DNA of 17,510 nucleotides, from the NCBI GenBank assembly GCA_937877565.1, contig CALFJB010000098.1, forward strand, positions 1-17,510. Direction: 5' to 3'. Each line of letters opens with the position of its first letter. Positions within the stretch are counted from its first letter, which is position 1. The notes under the pieces were generated by a model. It worked only from the letters and a program-made list of their open reading frames with translations. It did not search any database and was not told the DNA's origin. Position numbers and translations under genes: made by a program. Shown here piece by piece: positions 6,730 to 13,782 of this stretch. Origin of the DNA: an uncultured Selenomonadales bacterium. Lineage in GTDB: Bacteria > Bacillota > Negativicutes > Selenomonadales > Selenomonadaceae.

Positions 6730-8448
6730 TTAACCCCTAATGTATGGTTTATTATTGTAAATTCTTAAACGAAATTTATCAAATTTTTCATTGACGATAC
6801 TTTTAGTGGCGTCGAAATTTTCAGTTTGAATATCCATTAAATCCAAAATCGTATGAATAAGAAAATCTGTACGGTAAGGATTATCAGCCGAATTTTTCAG
6901 CGCGGCAACTTTTTCAGGGTACATTTCACGAAAACTTTTTGAAGTCCAAATAATAAAAGGAATTTCAATCATACTGCGGCTACCGTTTTCTTCCGGCGTA
7001 GGTCCGGCAAAATTGTTGTCGTTTTCATAAATTTCTTGCCCGTGATCTGAAAAATAAATTACCAGCGCGTTTTTATCTTCAAAGCGTTTAAAAATTTCGT
7101 CCAAAATAAAATCTGTGTACAAAATTGAATTATCGTATTCGGCGGTAATTTTTTTCATTTCGTCGGTAGATTTATTTTCGTCATCAGCAGTAAATTTTTC
7201 AAATTCGGCGGGATAACGGTCTCTGTAGTATTGGTGTGAGCCGTAAAGATGAACGCAATAAAAATTTTTTTCCTGCGAATGTGAAATAAAATCATCAATC
7301 ACCGGCAATAAAACGCCGTCAAAATCCCGCGTCCAAATTTCTTTATTTTTGTTGTCCGTCATTTCACTAAAATATTTTTCGTTGCAACGTTCAGAATAAA
7401 TTTTATCAATGTTGCCCATCCAACCGACGATGCTTTGATTTGAAATCCACGCTGTATTATAGCCTGCGCGATTAACAATATCAAAAATATTTGGCGTCTT
7501 GTACCAATTTTCTAACTCGTCTTCTTTCTCGGCAAAATTAAAAATTTGTTTCATAGCAATGGAAGTGCCATTTGCACAAGAAATAACGTCGTTAAATTTA
7601 AAAAGTTCGCCGCGCTCGTAACGTTTAACTGCAAGCGGAGTATTTTTCAAATTGTAGCCGTAAATTTGCATATGGTTACGCGTTGCAGATTCGCCAAGTA
7701 CTAAAACCACGTAGGGAATTTTTGAATTGTTGGAAATAATTTTTTCGTTTTGGCTATCCATTTCTGCAAAAATTTCATCTTCACTGCTTGCGGCTATCGT
7801 GGCAATATAAACACTCCTCAAATTTCTGGCAAGCGTTGTAGTGTTGCAAGTAACGTTGAAAAGAAAATTTCCAATGCAATAAACGGCTGATAAAAAAGCG
7901 GGAAAGAAAATTATCAGCGTGTGATAACTCAACTTTTTCAGTCTTTCATCTGATAAATTTTGAAAAAGCTGCCGAATTTTTTTAACTGCCGTGAAAATTA
8001 TTAAACCAAATGCAAGCAGTCCAAAAAATATTTCCGTTTTAAAAACGTAAACTTGAAAAAATTCTTTCGCCTCGTTGAAATTCGTAGCAACTGCAACTTC
8101 TACAAAATGCAAAATTAATTTGTCCTTGAATGTATAAATAATGAACATTTCGACGACAAAAGAAATTACAAAGCTGATTAAAATGAAAATCTGCAGGGCG
8201 AATTTTGCACGCGGAAAATTTTTTAAACCGAAATGAATCAGCAGACAGAATATCAAAATTATAACCGCGCCGAAATAAAATGCTTCAAATTCGTCAAGAA
8301 ATAATTGATTAAATTCCTCCGTTCCAAACAATACATAAGTTTGAAAAAGTGGCGGCAAGTTTAAAATTACCAAAAGGCAAAATAACCAGCCGTCCACTTT
8401 TAAAAATTTGCAGAAATATTCGCCGTAAGAGTTTAAAAATTTGATCAT
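6730..8448 (-). CDS. Phosphoethanolamine transferase-like membrane enzyme, copy 2 (divergent active site)
   Basis: This 572-residue paralogue of the next gene has the same layout: five N-terminal membrane helices and a periplasmic sulfatase-type domain. Retained residues are Glu253 in GESATRNHMQIYGY, Thr295 in CANGTS, HLYGSH at 400-405, and Asp468/His469. Two positions differ from copy 1: SDHGE has become SDHGQ (Gln471), and the His of AGHS is Pro483 in AGPT. In EptA the equivalent His contributes to the substrate side of the zinc centre, so activity or acceptor choice may be changed. The start ATG overlaps the stop of the upstream protease gene (TAATG) and lacks a good Shine-Dalgarno, which suggests translational coupling. 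The C-terminal 40 residues are almost identical to copy 1. Confidence 0.86.
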   Translation of the reverse strand: MIKFLNSYGEYFCKFLKVDGWLFCLLVILNLPPLFQTYVLFGTEEFNQLFLDEFEAFYFGAVIILIFCLLIHFGLKNFPRAKFALQIFILISFVISFVVEMFIIYTFKDKLILHFVEVAVATNFNEAKEFFQVYVFKTEIFFGLLAFGLIIFTAVKKIRQLFQNLSDERLKKLSYHTLIIFFPAFLSAVYCIGNFLFNVTCNTTTLARNLRSVYIATIAASSEDEIFAEMDSQNEKIISNNSKIPYVVLVLGESATRNHMQIYGYNLKNTPLAVKRYERGELFKFNDVISCANGTSIAMKQIFNFAEKEDELENWYKTPNIFDIVNRAGYNTAWISNQSIVGWMGNIDKIYSERCNEKYFSEMTDNKNKEIWTRDFDGVLLPVIDDFISHSQEKNFYCVHLYGSHQYYRDRYPAEFEKFTADDENKSTDEMKKITAEYDNSILYTDFILDEIFKRFEDKNALVIYFSDHGQEIYENDNNFAGPTPEENGSRSMIEIPFIIWTSKSFREMYPEKVAALKNSADNPYRTDFLIHTILDLMDIQTENFDATKSIVNEKFDKFRLRIYNNKPYIRG

Positions 8449-11369
8449 TATATAGCCGGTTTAACTGTCTTGAAAATTTTGGAGTTATCCTTGATAACAT
8501 TTTCATTGCCAAAGACGCACAAATTATTTTCTGCCATACAATCTTCAACAAGTTTTGCAAGCTTTTTAATATCGTCTTGACGAGCGTTTAAAATCTCACT
8601 GCGCGACTTTTGGCGGTCTTCGTAAGTTATACCCTTCAAACAGAGTTCAGCCGCAATTTGCCCCTTTATAGACGGCGTGAGAGGCTTGTCAATTTTGCTC
8701 ATCGTTCCAATAATGTATTTATCCATTTCACGATCTGAAACGTTGAAATTTCTCAAAAATTCCGCCGTGCCGTTGAAAACGTCGATTGTATTTTTCAAAT
8801 TGGGGTCGCGGTACGAACCGAAAAATAAATTGCCATTGCGTCCAAAGTTTGCAAACGCGCCGTAAGCTCCGCCTTGTACTCTAATCTTCGTCCAGAAATA
8901 TTCATAGCGCAAAATAGTTTCCAAAATATTTAACGCGCCGTCATAATCGTAGCCGAGTTTGATAAAGTTTGCGCCCTTGCCGACGTACTGCACGCGGCTT
9001 TGAGAGTACAAGCCTTCATTTTGCGCAACGCACGGATAATCATATTCTGCAACGGGATATTCATCAACCGGCAAATTTTTTATCAATTTTGTTAAGCACG
9101 GTTTAAAATTTCTGTAAATTTCATCAGTTGTAGTAACGCTTACGATTAAGCCATTGCGATTGAAAAGGCGGTTGTAAACGTCTTGCAATTCGTCAACTAA
9201 GTTATCAAATTTTTCGTCAAAGTTTGCAAGTAAATCTTTTAAAAATTCATTGAACGGCAAAATTGCTGAATCGTTGTAAGCCCCTGCCGTTGAATAGTAG
9301 GAGGCAATTCGCGCAGAAATAATCGCGTTTGCGCTGCCTTGCAGATTGAGTTCAATTCCAATTTGTTCTTCTTCGACAATTTCGCGCAGGCGTTTTTTGT
9401 TCGTGAAAATTGATTCTGTAAAAATTTCTGACAAAATCGCTGTCATATTTTCGACTTTCGACGCCAAACATTTTGCATAAGCTTTAAGGCGCGGCATAAA
9501 AGAATTTGGCTCATTCTTTTTAGAATCTGCGTTAATCGTCGTGCCGAATCCGCCAATATTCAGATTCACGAGGTTAGCCAATTCTTCATAGGAATGTTGG
9601 CGAGTATCGACGCGCCCAATCAATTCATTTAACAAAAAGGCGTAGAAAACTTTATTTTGCGGAACTTTCAGCGCGTCAAAGTACAGCGTCAAATAAATAA
9701 TTCCGTGCGTGTCAAGGTTGCTGAATAAAATTCTTGTGCCGTCAATATCACGATACATAAGCGGCAAATTTTCCGGCTCTTTTTTAATATCGCTAATTTG
9801 GATAAGCGGGATTGTTTGCAACGCCTCCGCAGAATCAGGAGTTTGTTGACGAATTTTTAAATTTTTGGCAGTTTCGATAACGTTTTGAATTTCTTCCGGC
9901 GTCATTTTGGATTTAATTTCGGCAAGTTTGGCGGCAGTAGCGGCGTCGCGTTCCTTCGCTAAAGTTTTACTTGGTGCAAGCGTCATCAAAACTTTGTGCG
10001 GATTGTCAATAAAATATTTTTGCAAAAGTTTTTCAAAGTAGCCGTTGTTTAAGCCGTCTTTCATAGCTTTTAAATCGTCTTCGTAGCGGAAATAAGTTGT
10101 TGGGTCGCCGTCGTAAATCCACGTTCTCAAAATTCGCAAGCCGTAAATTAAACCTTTGGGCATAAATCCAAAATCAGCCTCGCGCAGCCTAAACTCAAAA
10201 AGATTTATCGACGCTTGCAATAAAGTTTTGTCAATACCGTTTTCAACAAGTTTTTTCATTTCAGAAATTACGAGTTCATAAAATTTTTCGCTACGATCTT
10301 TTTCAGAACCGTTCAAAGTTATGTTAAACGCGGGCTGTAATAAATCTTCCTCAAGTCCGCTGTCAATATCTTTGCCAAGTTTTGAATCGATAATTGCTTT
10401 TTTGAGCGGCGCGGCGGGCGTCGTGAAAAGCGCGTGATTTAAAATTTCAAGTCCCAAAATTGTTTCAGAATCTTTAATATCGCCCGTCAAAATATTCAGC
10501 GATATAAAAGTTTTTTCGGCGTCATTTTCTTCTTCGCCAATGGGATATTCATCATCAACAACTTTCATTTCAGAAAATGGCGGCTGCGGTTTAATTTCGC
10601 TGTCAACTTCGATTTTATCAAACTTCGATAAATATTCTTCGTCCAAATATTTCAGTTGCTCGGCAATATCCATATCGCCATACAAATATATAAAGCTATT
10701 CGACGGGTGGTAAAATTTTTTGTGGAAGTTTACAAATTCTTCGTAAGTTAAATCGGGAATGGCTTCCGGATCGCCGCCACTTTCAAAACTGTAGCAATTA
10801 TCTGGGAAAAGTTCATGCATTGACTTTCTAGCCAAAATATCATCAGGCGCAGACAAGGCACCTTTCATTTCTGAATACACTACCCCGCTATAATTCAGCG
10901 GCGAATCGGGATTTTCAATTTCATAGTGCCAGCCTTCCTGCATTAAAATTTGAGGATTATCTAACATTGCAGGATAGAGTACTCCGTCAATATAAACATC
11001 GACTAAATTTCTAAAATCCTTATCGTTGCGGCTCGAAACTGGATAGACCGTCTTGTCGCTGTAAGTTAGTGCGTTTAAAAACGTATTCATTGAGCCTTTT
11101 ACAAGTTCAACAAACGGTTCTTTCAGCGGGTATTTTCTTGACCCATTTAAAACACTGTGCTCGCTAATGTGCGCTACGCCTGTATCGTCGTGTGGCGGTG
11201 TACGAAACGCGATAAAGAAAGTTTTATTGTCGTCTGTATTGGCAACGTAAAGAAGTTTCGCGCCGGTTTTAATGTGTTCAAACTCGTAAACTTTAGAAGA
11301 AATTTCGACAATGTCAGAAATTTTCTCCAACTTAAAGCCGTGAAGTTCATCGTTAATTTTTAAATTCAT
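8448..11369 (-). CDS. M16C (presequence-protease/insulinase family) zinc metallopeptidase
   Basis: The 973-residue length is typical of the single-chain M16C peptidases related to mitochondrial PreP, which degrade short unstructured peptides inside a closed two-half chamber. The inverted zinc motif is HISEH, with His67, the catalytic Glu70 and His71; the third ligand is probably Glu168 in YSEMKG. The C-terminal half carries QGGAYGAFANFGRNG and GSYRDPN, the conserved substrate-binding segment. No signal peptide is seen, so it should be cytoplasmic. The ATG at 11367-11369 has AGGAG 8 bases upstream. It is the first gene after the promoter at 11404-11412, and its stop codon overlaps the next gene's start. 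A peptide-clearing role is known for the family; its link to the envelope genes is only positional. Confidence 0.93.
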   Translation of the reverse strand: MNLKINDELHGFKLEKISDIVEISSKVYEFEHIKTGAKLLYVANTDDNKTFFIAFRTPPHDDTGVAHISEHSVLNGSRKYPLKEPFVELVKGSMNTFLNALTYSDKTVYPVSSRNDKDFRNLVDVYIDGVLYPAMLDNPQILMQEGWHYEIENPDSPLNYSGVVYSEMKGALSAPDDILARKSMHELFPDNCYSFESGGDPEAIPDLTYEEFVNFHKKFYHPSNSFIYLYGDMDIAEQLKYLDEEYLSKFDKIEVDSEIKPQPPFSEMKVVDDEYPIGEEENDAEKTFISLNILTGDIKDSETILGLEILNHALFTTPAAPLKKAIIDSKLGKDIDSGLEEDLLQPAFNITLNGSEKDRSEKFYELVISEMKKLVENGIDKTLLQASINLFEFRLREADFGFMPKGLIYGLRILRTWIYDGDPTTYFRYEDDLKAMKDGLNNGYFEKLLQKYFIDNPHKVLMTLAPSKTLAKERDAATAAKLAEIKSKMTPEEIQNVIETAKNLKIRQQTPDSAEALQTIPLIQISDIKKEPENLPLMYRDIDGTRILFSNLDTHGIIYLTLYFDALKVPQNKVFYAFLLNELIGRVDTRQHSYEELANLVNLNIGGFGTTINADSKKNEPNSFMPRLKAYAKCLASKVENMTAILSEIFTESIFTNKKRLREIVEEEQIGIELNLQGSANAIISARIASYYSTAGAYNDSAILPFNEFLKDLLANFDEKFDNLVDELQDVYNRLFNRNGLIVSVTTTDEIYRNFKPCLTKLIKNLPVDEYPVAEYDYPCVAQNEGLYSQSRVQYVGKGANFIKLGYDYDGALNILETILRYEYFWTKIRVQGGAYGAFANFGRNGNLFFGSYRDPNLKNTIDVFNGTAEFLRNFNVSDREMDKYIIGTMSKIDKPLTPSIKGQIAAELCLKGITYEDRQKSRSEILNARQDDIKKLAKLVEDCMAENNLCVFGNENVIKDNSKIFKTVKPAI

Positions 11370-11403
11370 ATGAATAACTCCTATTTGAAAAATTTTTGGA
11401 GTT

Positions 11404-11412
11404 ATTATAACA
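11404..11412 (-). promoter_or_regulatory. Extended -10 promoter for the eight-gene operon
   Basis: The minus strand reads TGTTATAAT: a consensus -10 with the TG extension. The -35 region is poor (TAGCAA at 17 bases), as is common for extended -10 promoters. It lies about 35 bases before the protease start codon. Confidence 0.7.
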
Positions 11413-11457
11413 TAGACTTAAAAATTTGCTACAGATTTTTGAATTGAGGTAATTTTT

Positions 11458-11772
11458 ATGTTCACAGGCAAGGAAAATAAAATTTCAGCCGACCACTTAC
11501 AGGCGGGCGAAACAATTACTGTTATTGGTTTCGGCGAATCAATGACGCCCAAAATTAAATCCGGCGAACCTGTCATAGTTGCGCCCGTAACTGCTGAAAC
11601 TATTTTGAAAAAAGGCGACGTTGTATTTTGCAAAGTTGCAGGAAATTATTACCTCCATAAAATTACAGCAATTCGCAATGGTACAACTTTTCAAATTTCC
11701 AACAATCACGGACACACCAACGGCTGGGTTAGCAAAAAATGTATCTATGGCGTTATGGTTAAAAAAATTTGA
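11458..11772 (+). CDS. Stand-alone S24/S26 (signal-peptidase/LexA-like) domain protein
   Basis: The 104-residue product is little more than the catalytic core of the S24/S26 serine peptidase fold. It has GESMTPKIKSG, where Ser28 sits at the nucleophile position; then KKGDVVFCKVAGNYYLHKI, where His67 or Lys68 would be the general base; and SNNHGHTNGW, like the SNNxGHTDGW box of signal peptidases. There is no DNA-binding domain, no signal anchor and no membrane helix. It could therefore be a soluble peptidase, an antirepressor-type protein or a relic. GAGGT lies 6 bases before the ATG. It is divergent from the protease operon, and a weak TTGGAG/TAAAAA promoter with 17-base spacing can be drawn between them. 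Physiological substrate unknown. Confidence 0.8.
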   Translation: MFTGKENKISADHLQAGETITVIGFGESMTPKIKSGEPVIVAPVTAETILKKGDVVFCKVAGNYYLHKITAIRNGTTFQISNNHGHTNGWVSKKCIYGVMVKKI

Positions 11773-11878
11773 TGTTTTTCAGGGCGAAATAAAATTTTTC
11801 AAAAAAAATCCATACAACCATAAAAAAATATTTAAGTTCCTCAAAAAAATTTACGATAAATATTTTGAAAATATTAAA

Positions 11879-11909
11879 CCGCTTGAATTTTACAGGCGGA
11901 ATGGTTTTT
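11879..11909 (+). terminator. Possible terminator hairpin downstream of the S24/S26-like gene
   Basis: CCGCTTG (11879-11885) pairs with CAGGCGG (11893-11899), including one G-U pair, around a 7-base loop. Five T follow at 11905-11909 after a 5-base gap, so it is imperfect. Apart from this hairpin and A/T-rich sequence, nothing is seen between 11773 and 11950. Confidence 0.45.
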
Positions 11910-11951
11910 AAAAGGTTCTTTGTAAATTTAATATCGAGCTGTAAAAAAGTT

Positions 11952-11978
11952 TTAAGTTTATTTATTATTAACGACAAT
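11952..11978 (+). promoter_or_regulatory. Sigma-28 (FliA/SigD)-like promoter for flagellin
   Basis: TTAAGTTT (11952-11959) matches the flagellar -35 consensus TAAAGTTT at 7 of 8 positions. AACGACAA (11970-11977) matches GCCGATAA at 5 of 8. The spacer is 10 bases rather than 11. The predicted start near 11983 coincides with the first base of the leader's long stem, which supports the placement. No good sigma-A promoter is seen here. Confidence 0.5.
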
Positions 11979-11980
11979 AG

Positions 11981-12130
11981 GTAAATCTTCGCGTCGTTCG
12001 CAACGTGCACGGCGTGACGATTTAAATTCGGCGACGGTTGAGTTTGGGCGGAGATTTACTTGTTATAAAACCGGCGGGAAGGAACTCGCCGAAGGATAAA
12101 TGCATTTATTTAGCCAAGGAGGAAATTACA
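11981..12130 (+). promoter_or_regulatory. Structured 5' leader of the flagellin mRNA
   Basis: GTAAATCTTCGC (11981-11992) pairs with GCGGAGATTTAC (12048-12059) as a 12-bp stem with one G-U pair. It encloses 55 bases that contain further small hairpins, for example CGTT/AACG at 11995-12005. A second hairpin lies at 12072-12091, and the Shine-Dalgarno AAGGAGG is at 12116-12122. It matches no riboswitch class I know, and c-di-GMP class I hallmarks are absent. Role inferred: control of flagellin translation or mRNA stability. Confidence 0.55.
12072..12091 (+). promoter_or_regulatory. GGA-loop hairpin, candidate CsrA binding site
   Basis: CGGCGGG and CTCGCCG form a 7-bp stem with one G-U pair, presenting AAGGAA in a 6-base loop. 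This is the GGA-in-loop arrangement bound by CsrA. Further AAGGA motifs occur at 12092-12096 and within the Shine-Dalgarno at 12116-12120. In Bacillus subtilis, CsrA represses the flagellin leader through two such sites; use here is by analogy. Confidence 0.45.
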
Positions 12131-13468
12131 ATGGCAATGGTAGTAAAAAATAACATGAGCGCAGTCAACACTCTTAACACTTTGAATAAAAACCAGAGTG
12201 CGCTCGGTACAAGTTTAGCAAAGGTTTCCAGCGGTCAAAAAATCAACACAGCTAAAGATGACGCGTCCGGGTACGCAATTTCCGAACGTATGCGCGTTAT
12301 GGTTCGTGCTCTTGACCAGGCTACTCAAAATACCCAAAACGGTTCTTCAATGATGAAAGTTGCTGAAGGTGCCGTTAATAACACTGTTGAAATTCTCAAA
12401 ACTCTTAAAGAAAAAGCTATCAACGCGGCTACCGATACCAACACCGATACTGACCGTGCTACTATCCAAAAGGAAATTAACCAATTCATTGACCAAATCA
12501 ATGATAACGCTCTTGCCACATTTAATGGCAAATATCTTGTTGATGGTTCTAAATCAAATTCTGTTGGCACTGCAACAAGAACAATTCTTATTAACCAATC
12601 ATTAGATTCCAGTACTGCTGGCGGTAATTTGGTTGGCATGAAAGATGCTTCCGGTAAAAGCCTCAATATCGTTAAAGGCGATAAAATCACCGTTTCTGTT
12701 GTATCTCAAGGTCAAGTAATAACTACAACTATTACAATTGCTTCCAATACTACCTTATCTGGTGTATTAGCTAATACTAAATTTAGTCAGTATATTGATA
12801 CCACTACTTCTAAAGGCTCTGGTTTTAAAACTGATGGTACGGCAATGGGTTCTTACTTTACCGACACTGCTGGCAATGCAGTCACTACTCCGAATAAAGA
12901 ATCAGCTTATGCGATTATTTCAGCGAATGCTGGTATTGATAAGCAAATATCCGGATTGTCTATCACAATTACCGATCAGTATGGATCTTCCAAGAAAGCG
13001 GCTAACGAACACCTTGAATTTAATGTTTTACAATTCGCAGCAGATAAACAAGACAATGATAATTCTTTAAAAATCCACGTTGGTGCTCAAGCGGGACAGA
13101 CAATTTCTATAGGCTTGGCGGATATGCGTGCTGAATCTCTCGGTTTGCAAGCATCAGATGCATCTGTACTTAGTGTCGCAACTCCTGCTCAAGCTAACGC
13201 GGCTATTTCGGCGTTCGATTATGCTCTTGCTAAGGCTCTTGATCAGGCAACAACGATTGGTGCTATTGAGGCACGTCTCGATTACACTGCAAGCAACTTG
13301 ACAACTTCCAGTGAAAACGTCCAAGCGGCTGAATCCACAATTCGTGATGCTGATATGGCTAAGGAAATGACGAACTACACCAAGAATAACGTCTTGCTCC
13401 AGGCAGCGCAGTCAATGCTTGCACAGGCTAACCAAAATTCCAGTGCGGTATTGTCACTGCTCCAGTAA
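12131..13468 (+). CDS. Flagellin
   Basis: This 445-residue filament protein has the conserved D0/D1 helices at both ends and a variable centre. Residues 1-140 (MAMVVKNNMSAVNTLNTLNK, SSGQKINTAKDDASGYAISERMR, TNTDTDRATIQKEI, FNGKYLVDG) and residues 325-445 (IGLADMRAESLGL, ARLDYTASNL, ESTIRDADMAKEMTNYTKNNVLLQAAQSMLAQAN) are canonical. Residues 145-320 are the exposed variable region, rich in Thr, Ser and Asn. The start ATG at 12131 has AAGGAGG 8 bases upstream; an in-frame ATG 31 codons earlier lies inside the structured leader and would give a non-flagellin N-terminus. It is exported unprocessed through the flagellar type III system. It stands alone here with its own promoter and leader; no fliD, fliS, csrA or fliW is within the window. 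Confidence 0.97.
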   Translation: MAMVVKNNMSAVNTLNTLNKNQSALGTSLAKVSSGQKINTAKDDASGYAISERMRVMVRALDQATQNTQNGSSMMKVAEGAVNNTVEILKTLKEKAINAATDTNTDTDRATIQKEINQFIDQINDNALATFNGKYLVDGSKSNSVGTATRTILINQSLDSSTAGGNLVGMKDASGKSLNIVKGDKITVSVVSQGQVITTTITIASNTTLSGVLANTKFSQYIDTTTSKGSGFKTDGTAMGSYFTDTAGNAVTTPNKESAYAIISANAGIDKQISGLSITITDQYGSSKKAANEHLEFNVLQFAADKQDNDNSLKIHVGAQAGQTISIGLADMRAESLGLQASDASVLSVATPAQANAAISAFDYALAKALDQATTIGAIEARLDYTASNLTTSSENVQAAESTIRDADMAKEMTNYTKNNVLLQAAQSMLAQANQNSSAVLSLLQ

Positions 13469-13506
13469 GCTAGATTTTAAAATTCCGGCGTAGCTAGGAA
13501 TTTGTA

Positions 13507-13520
13507 CCTCCAATAGGAGG
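13507..13520 (+). promoter_or_regulatory. Hairpin that sequesters the Shine-Dalgarno of the downstream small ORF
   Basis: CCTCC (13507-13511) pairs perfectly with GGAGG (13516-13520) across an AATA loop, burying the strong ribosome binding site of the ATG at 13526. Just upstream, AAATTCC (13480-13486) and GGAATTT (13497-13503) form another 7-bp hairpin. Confidence 0.55.
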
Positions 13521-13525
13521 ACACT

Positions 13526-13630
13526 ATGTTATTAGAAATTCAAAATGACGTTCGCTATATTGCGGCGTCTGTGCAAGAAGATCGCCTGCTTCATTTGAAG
13601 CGGTGGTCTTTCTGCTTGCAATTATCTTAA
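13526..13630 (+). CDS. Possible 34-residue peptide downstream of flagellin
   Basis: An ATG preceded by AGGAGG at 5 bases opens a frame starting MLLEIQNDVRYIAASVQED and ending with TAA at 13628-13630. I recognise no family. The frame runs straight through a long hairpin at 13572-13620, so the C-terminal half is dictated by palindromic sequence. It may be a regulatory leader peptide, the 5' remnant of a lost gene, or not translated. It lies on the flagellin transcript, 57 bases after the flagellin stop and before the terminator at 13703. Confidence 0.4.
   Translation: MLLEIQNDVRYIAASVQEDRLLHLKRWSFCLQLS
13572..13620 (+). other. Long RNA hairpin in the flagellin 3' region
   Basis: TGCAAG (13572-13577) pairs with CTTGCA (13615-13620). 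Inside it AGATCGCC pairs with GGTGGTCT using two G-U pairs, and GCTTCA pairs with TGAAGC around a tiny loop, with one bulged T at 13587. No T-tract follows, so it is not a normal terminator. A further GATA/TATC-flanked hairpin lies at 13651-13670. Confidence 0.6.
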
Positions 13631-13702
13631 TCTTGATTTTATAAATCGTTGATACCGCGTTCCGCGTATCATAAATTGTTCTTTATAAACCACTTGTTGT
13701 TC

Positions 13703-13732
13703 CCTCTTGCGATCCTTGCAAGAGGATTTTTT
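13703..13732 (+). terminator. Strong rho-independent terminator of the flagellin transcript
   Basis: CCTCTTGC (13703-13710) and GCAAGAGG (13718-13725) form a perfect 8-bp stem with a 7-base loop, followed by ATTTTTT. It lies 235 bases after the flagellin stop, so the mRNA carries a long structured 3' tail. Confidence 0.92.
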
Positions 13733-13747
13733 CTTTCAAATTTTTTC

Positions 13748-13776
13748 TTGCTAAAAAATTTTTGCTGTGGTATTAT
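13748..13776 (+). promoter_or_regulatory. Sigma-A promoter for a candidate small RNA
   Basis: TTGCTA (13748-13753), 17 bases, then TATTAT (13771-13776) with a TG extension at 13768-13769. It begins 16 bases after the flagellin terminator, and no open reading frame with a ribosome site follows before the next terminator at 13882. Confidence 0.6.
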
Positions 13777-13782
13777 TTGAAT

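Noticed and set aside
11759..12010. Open frames on both strands between the S24/S26-like gene and flagellin
   Set aside because: They consist of Lys/Phe-rich translation of A/T runs, lack ribosome sites, and cover a hairpin and the flagellin promoter.
12038..12130. Upstream ATG-type extension of flagellin by 31 codons
   Set aside because: The extension lies in the structured leader, contains the hairpin and the true Shine-Dalgarno, and does not resemble any flagellin N-terminus.
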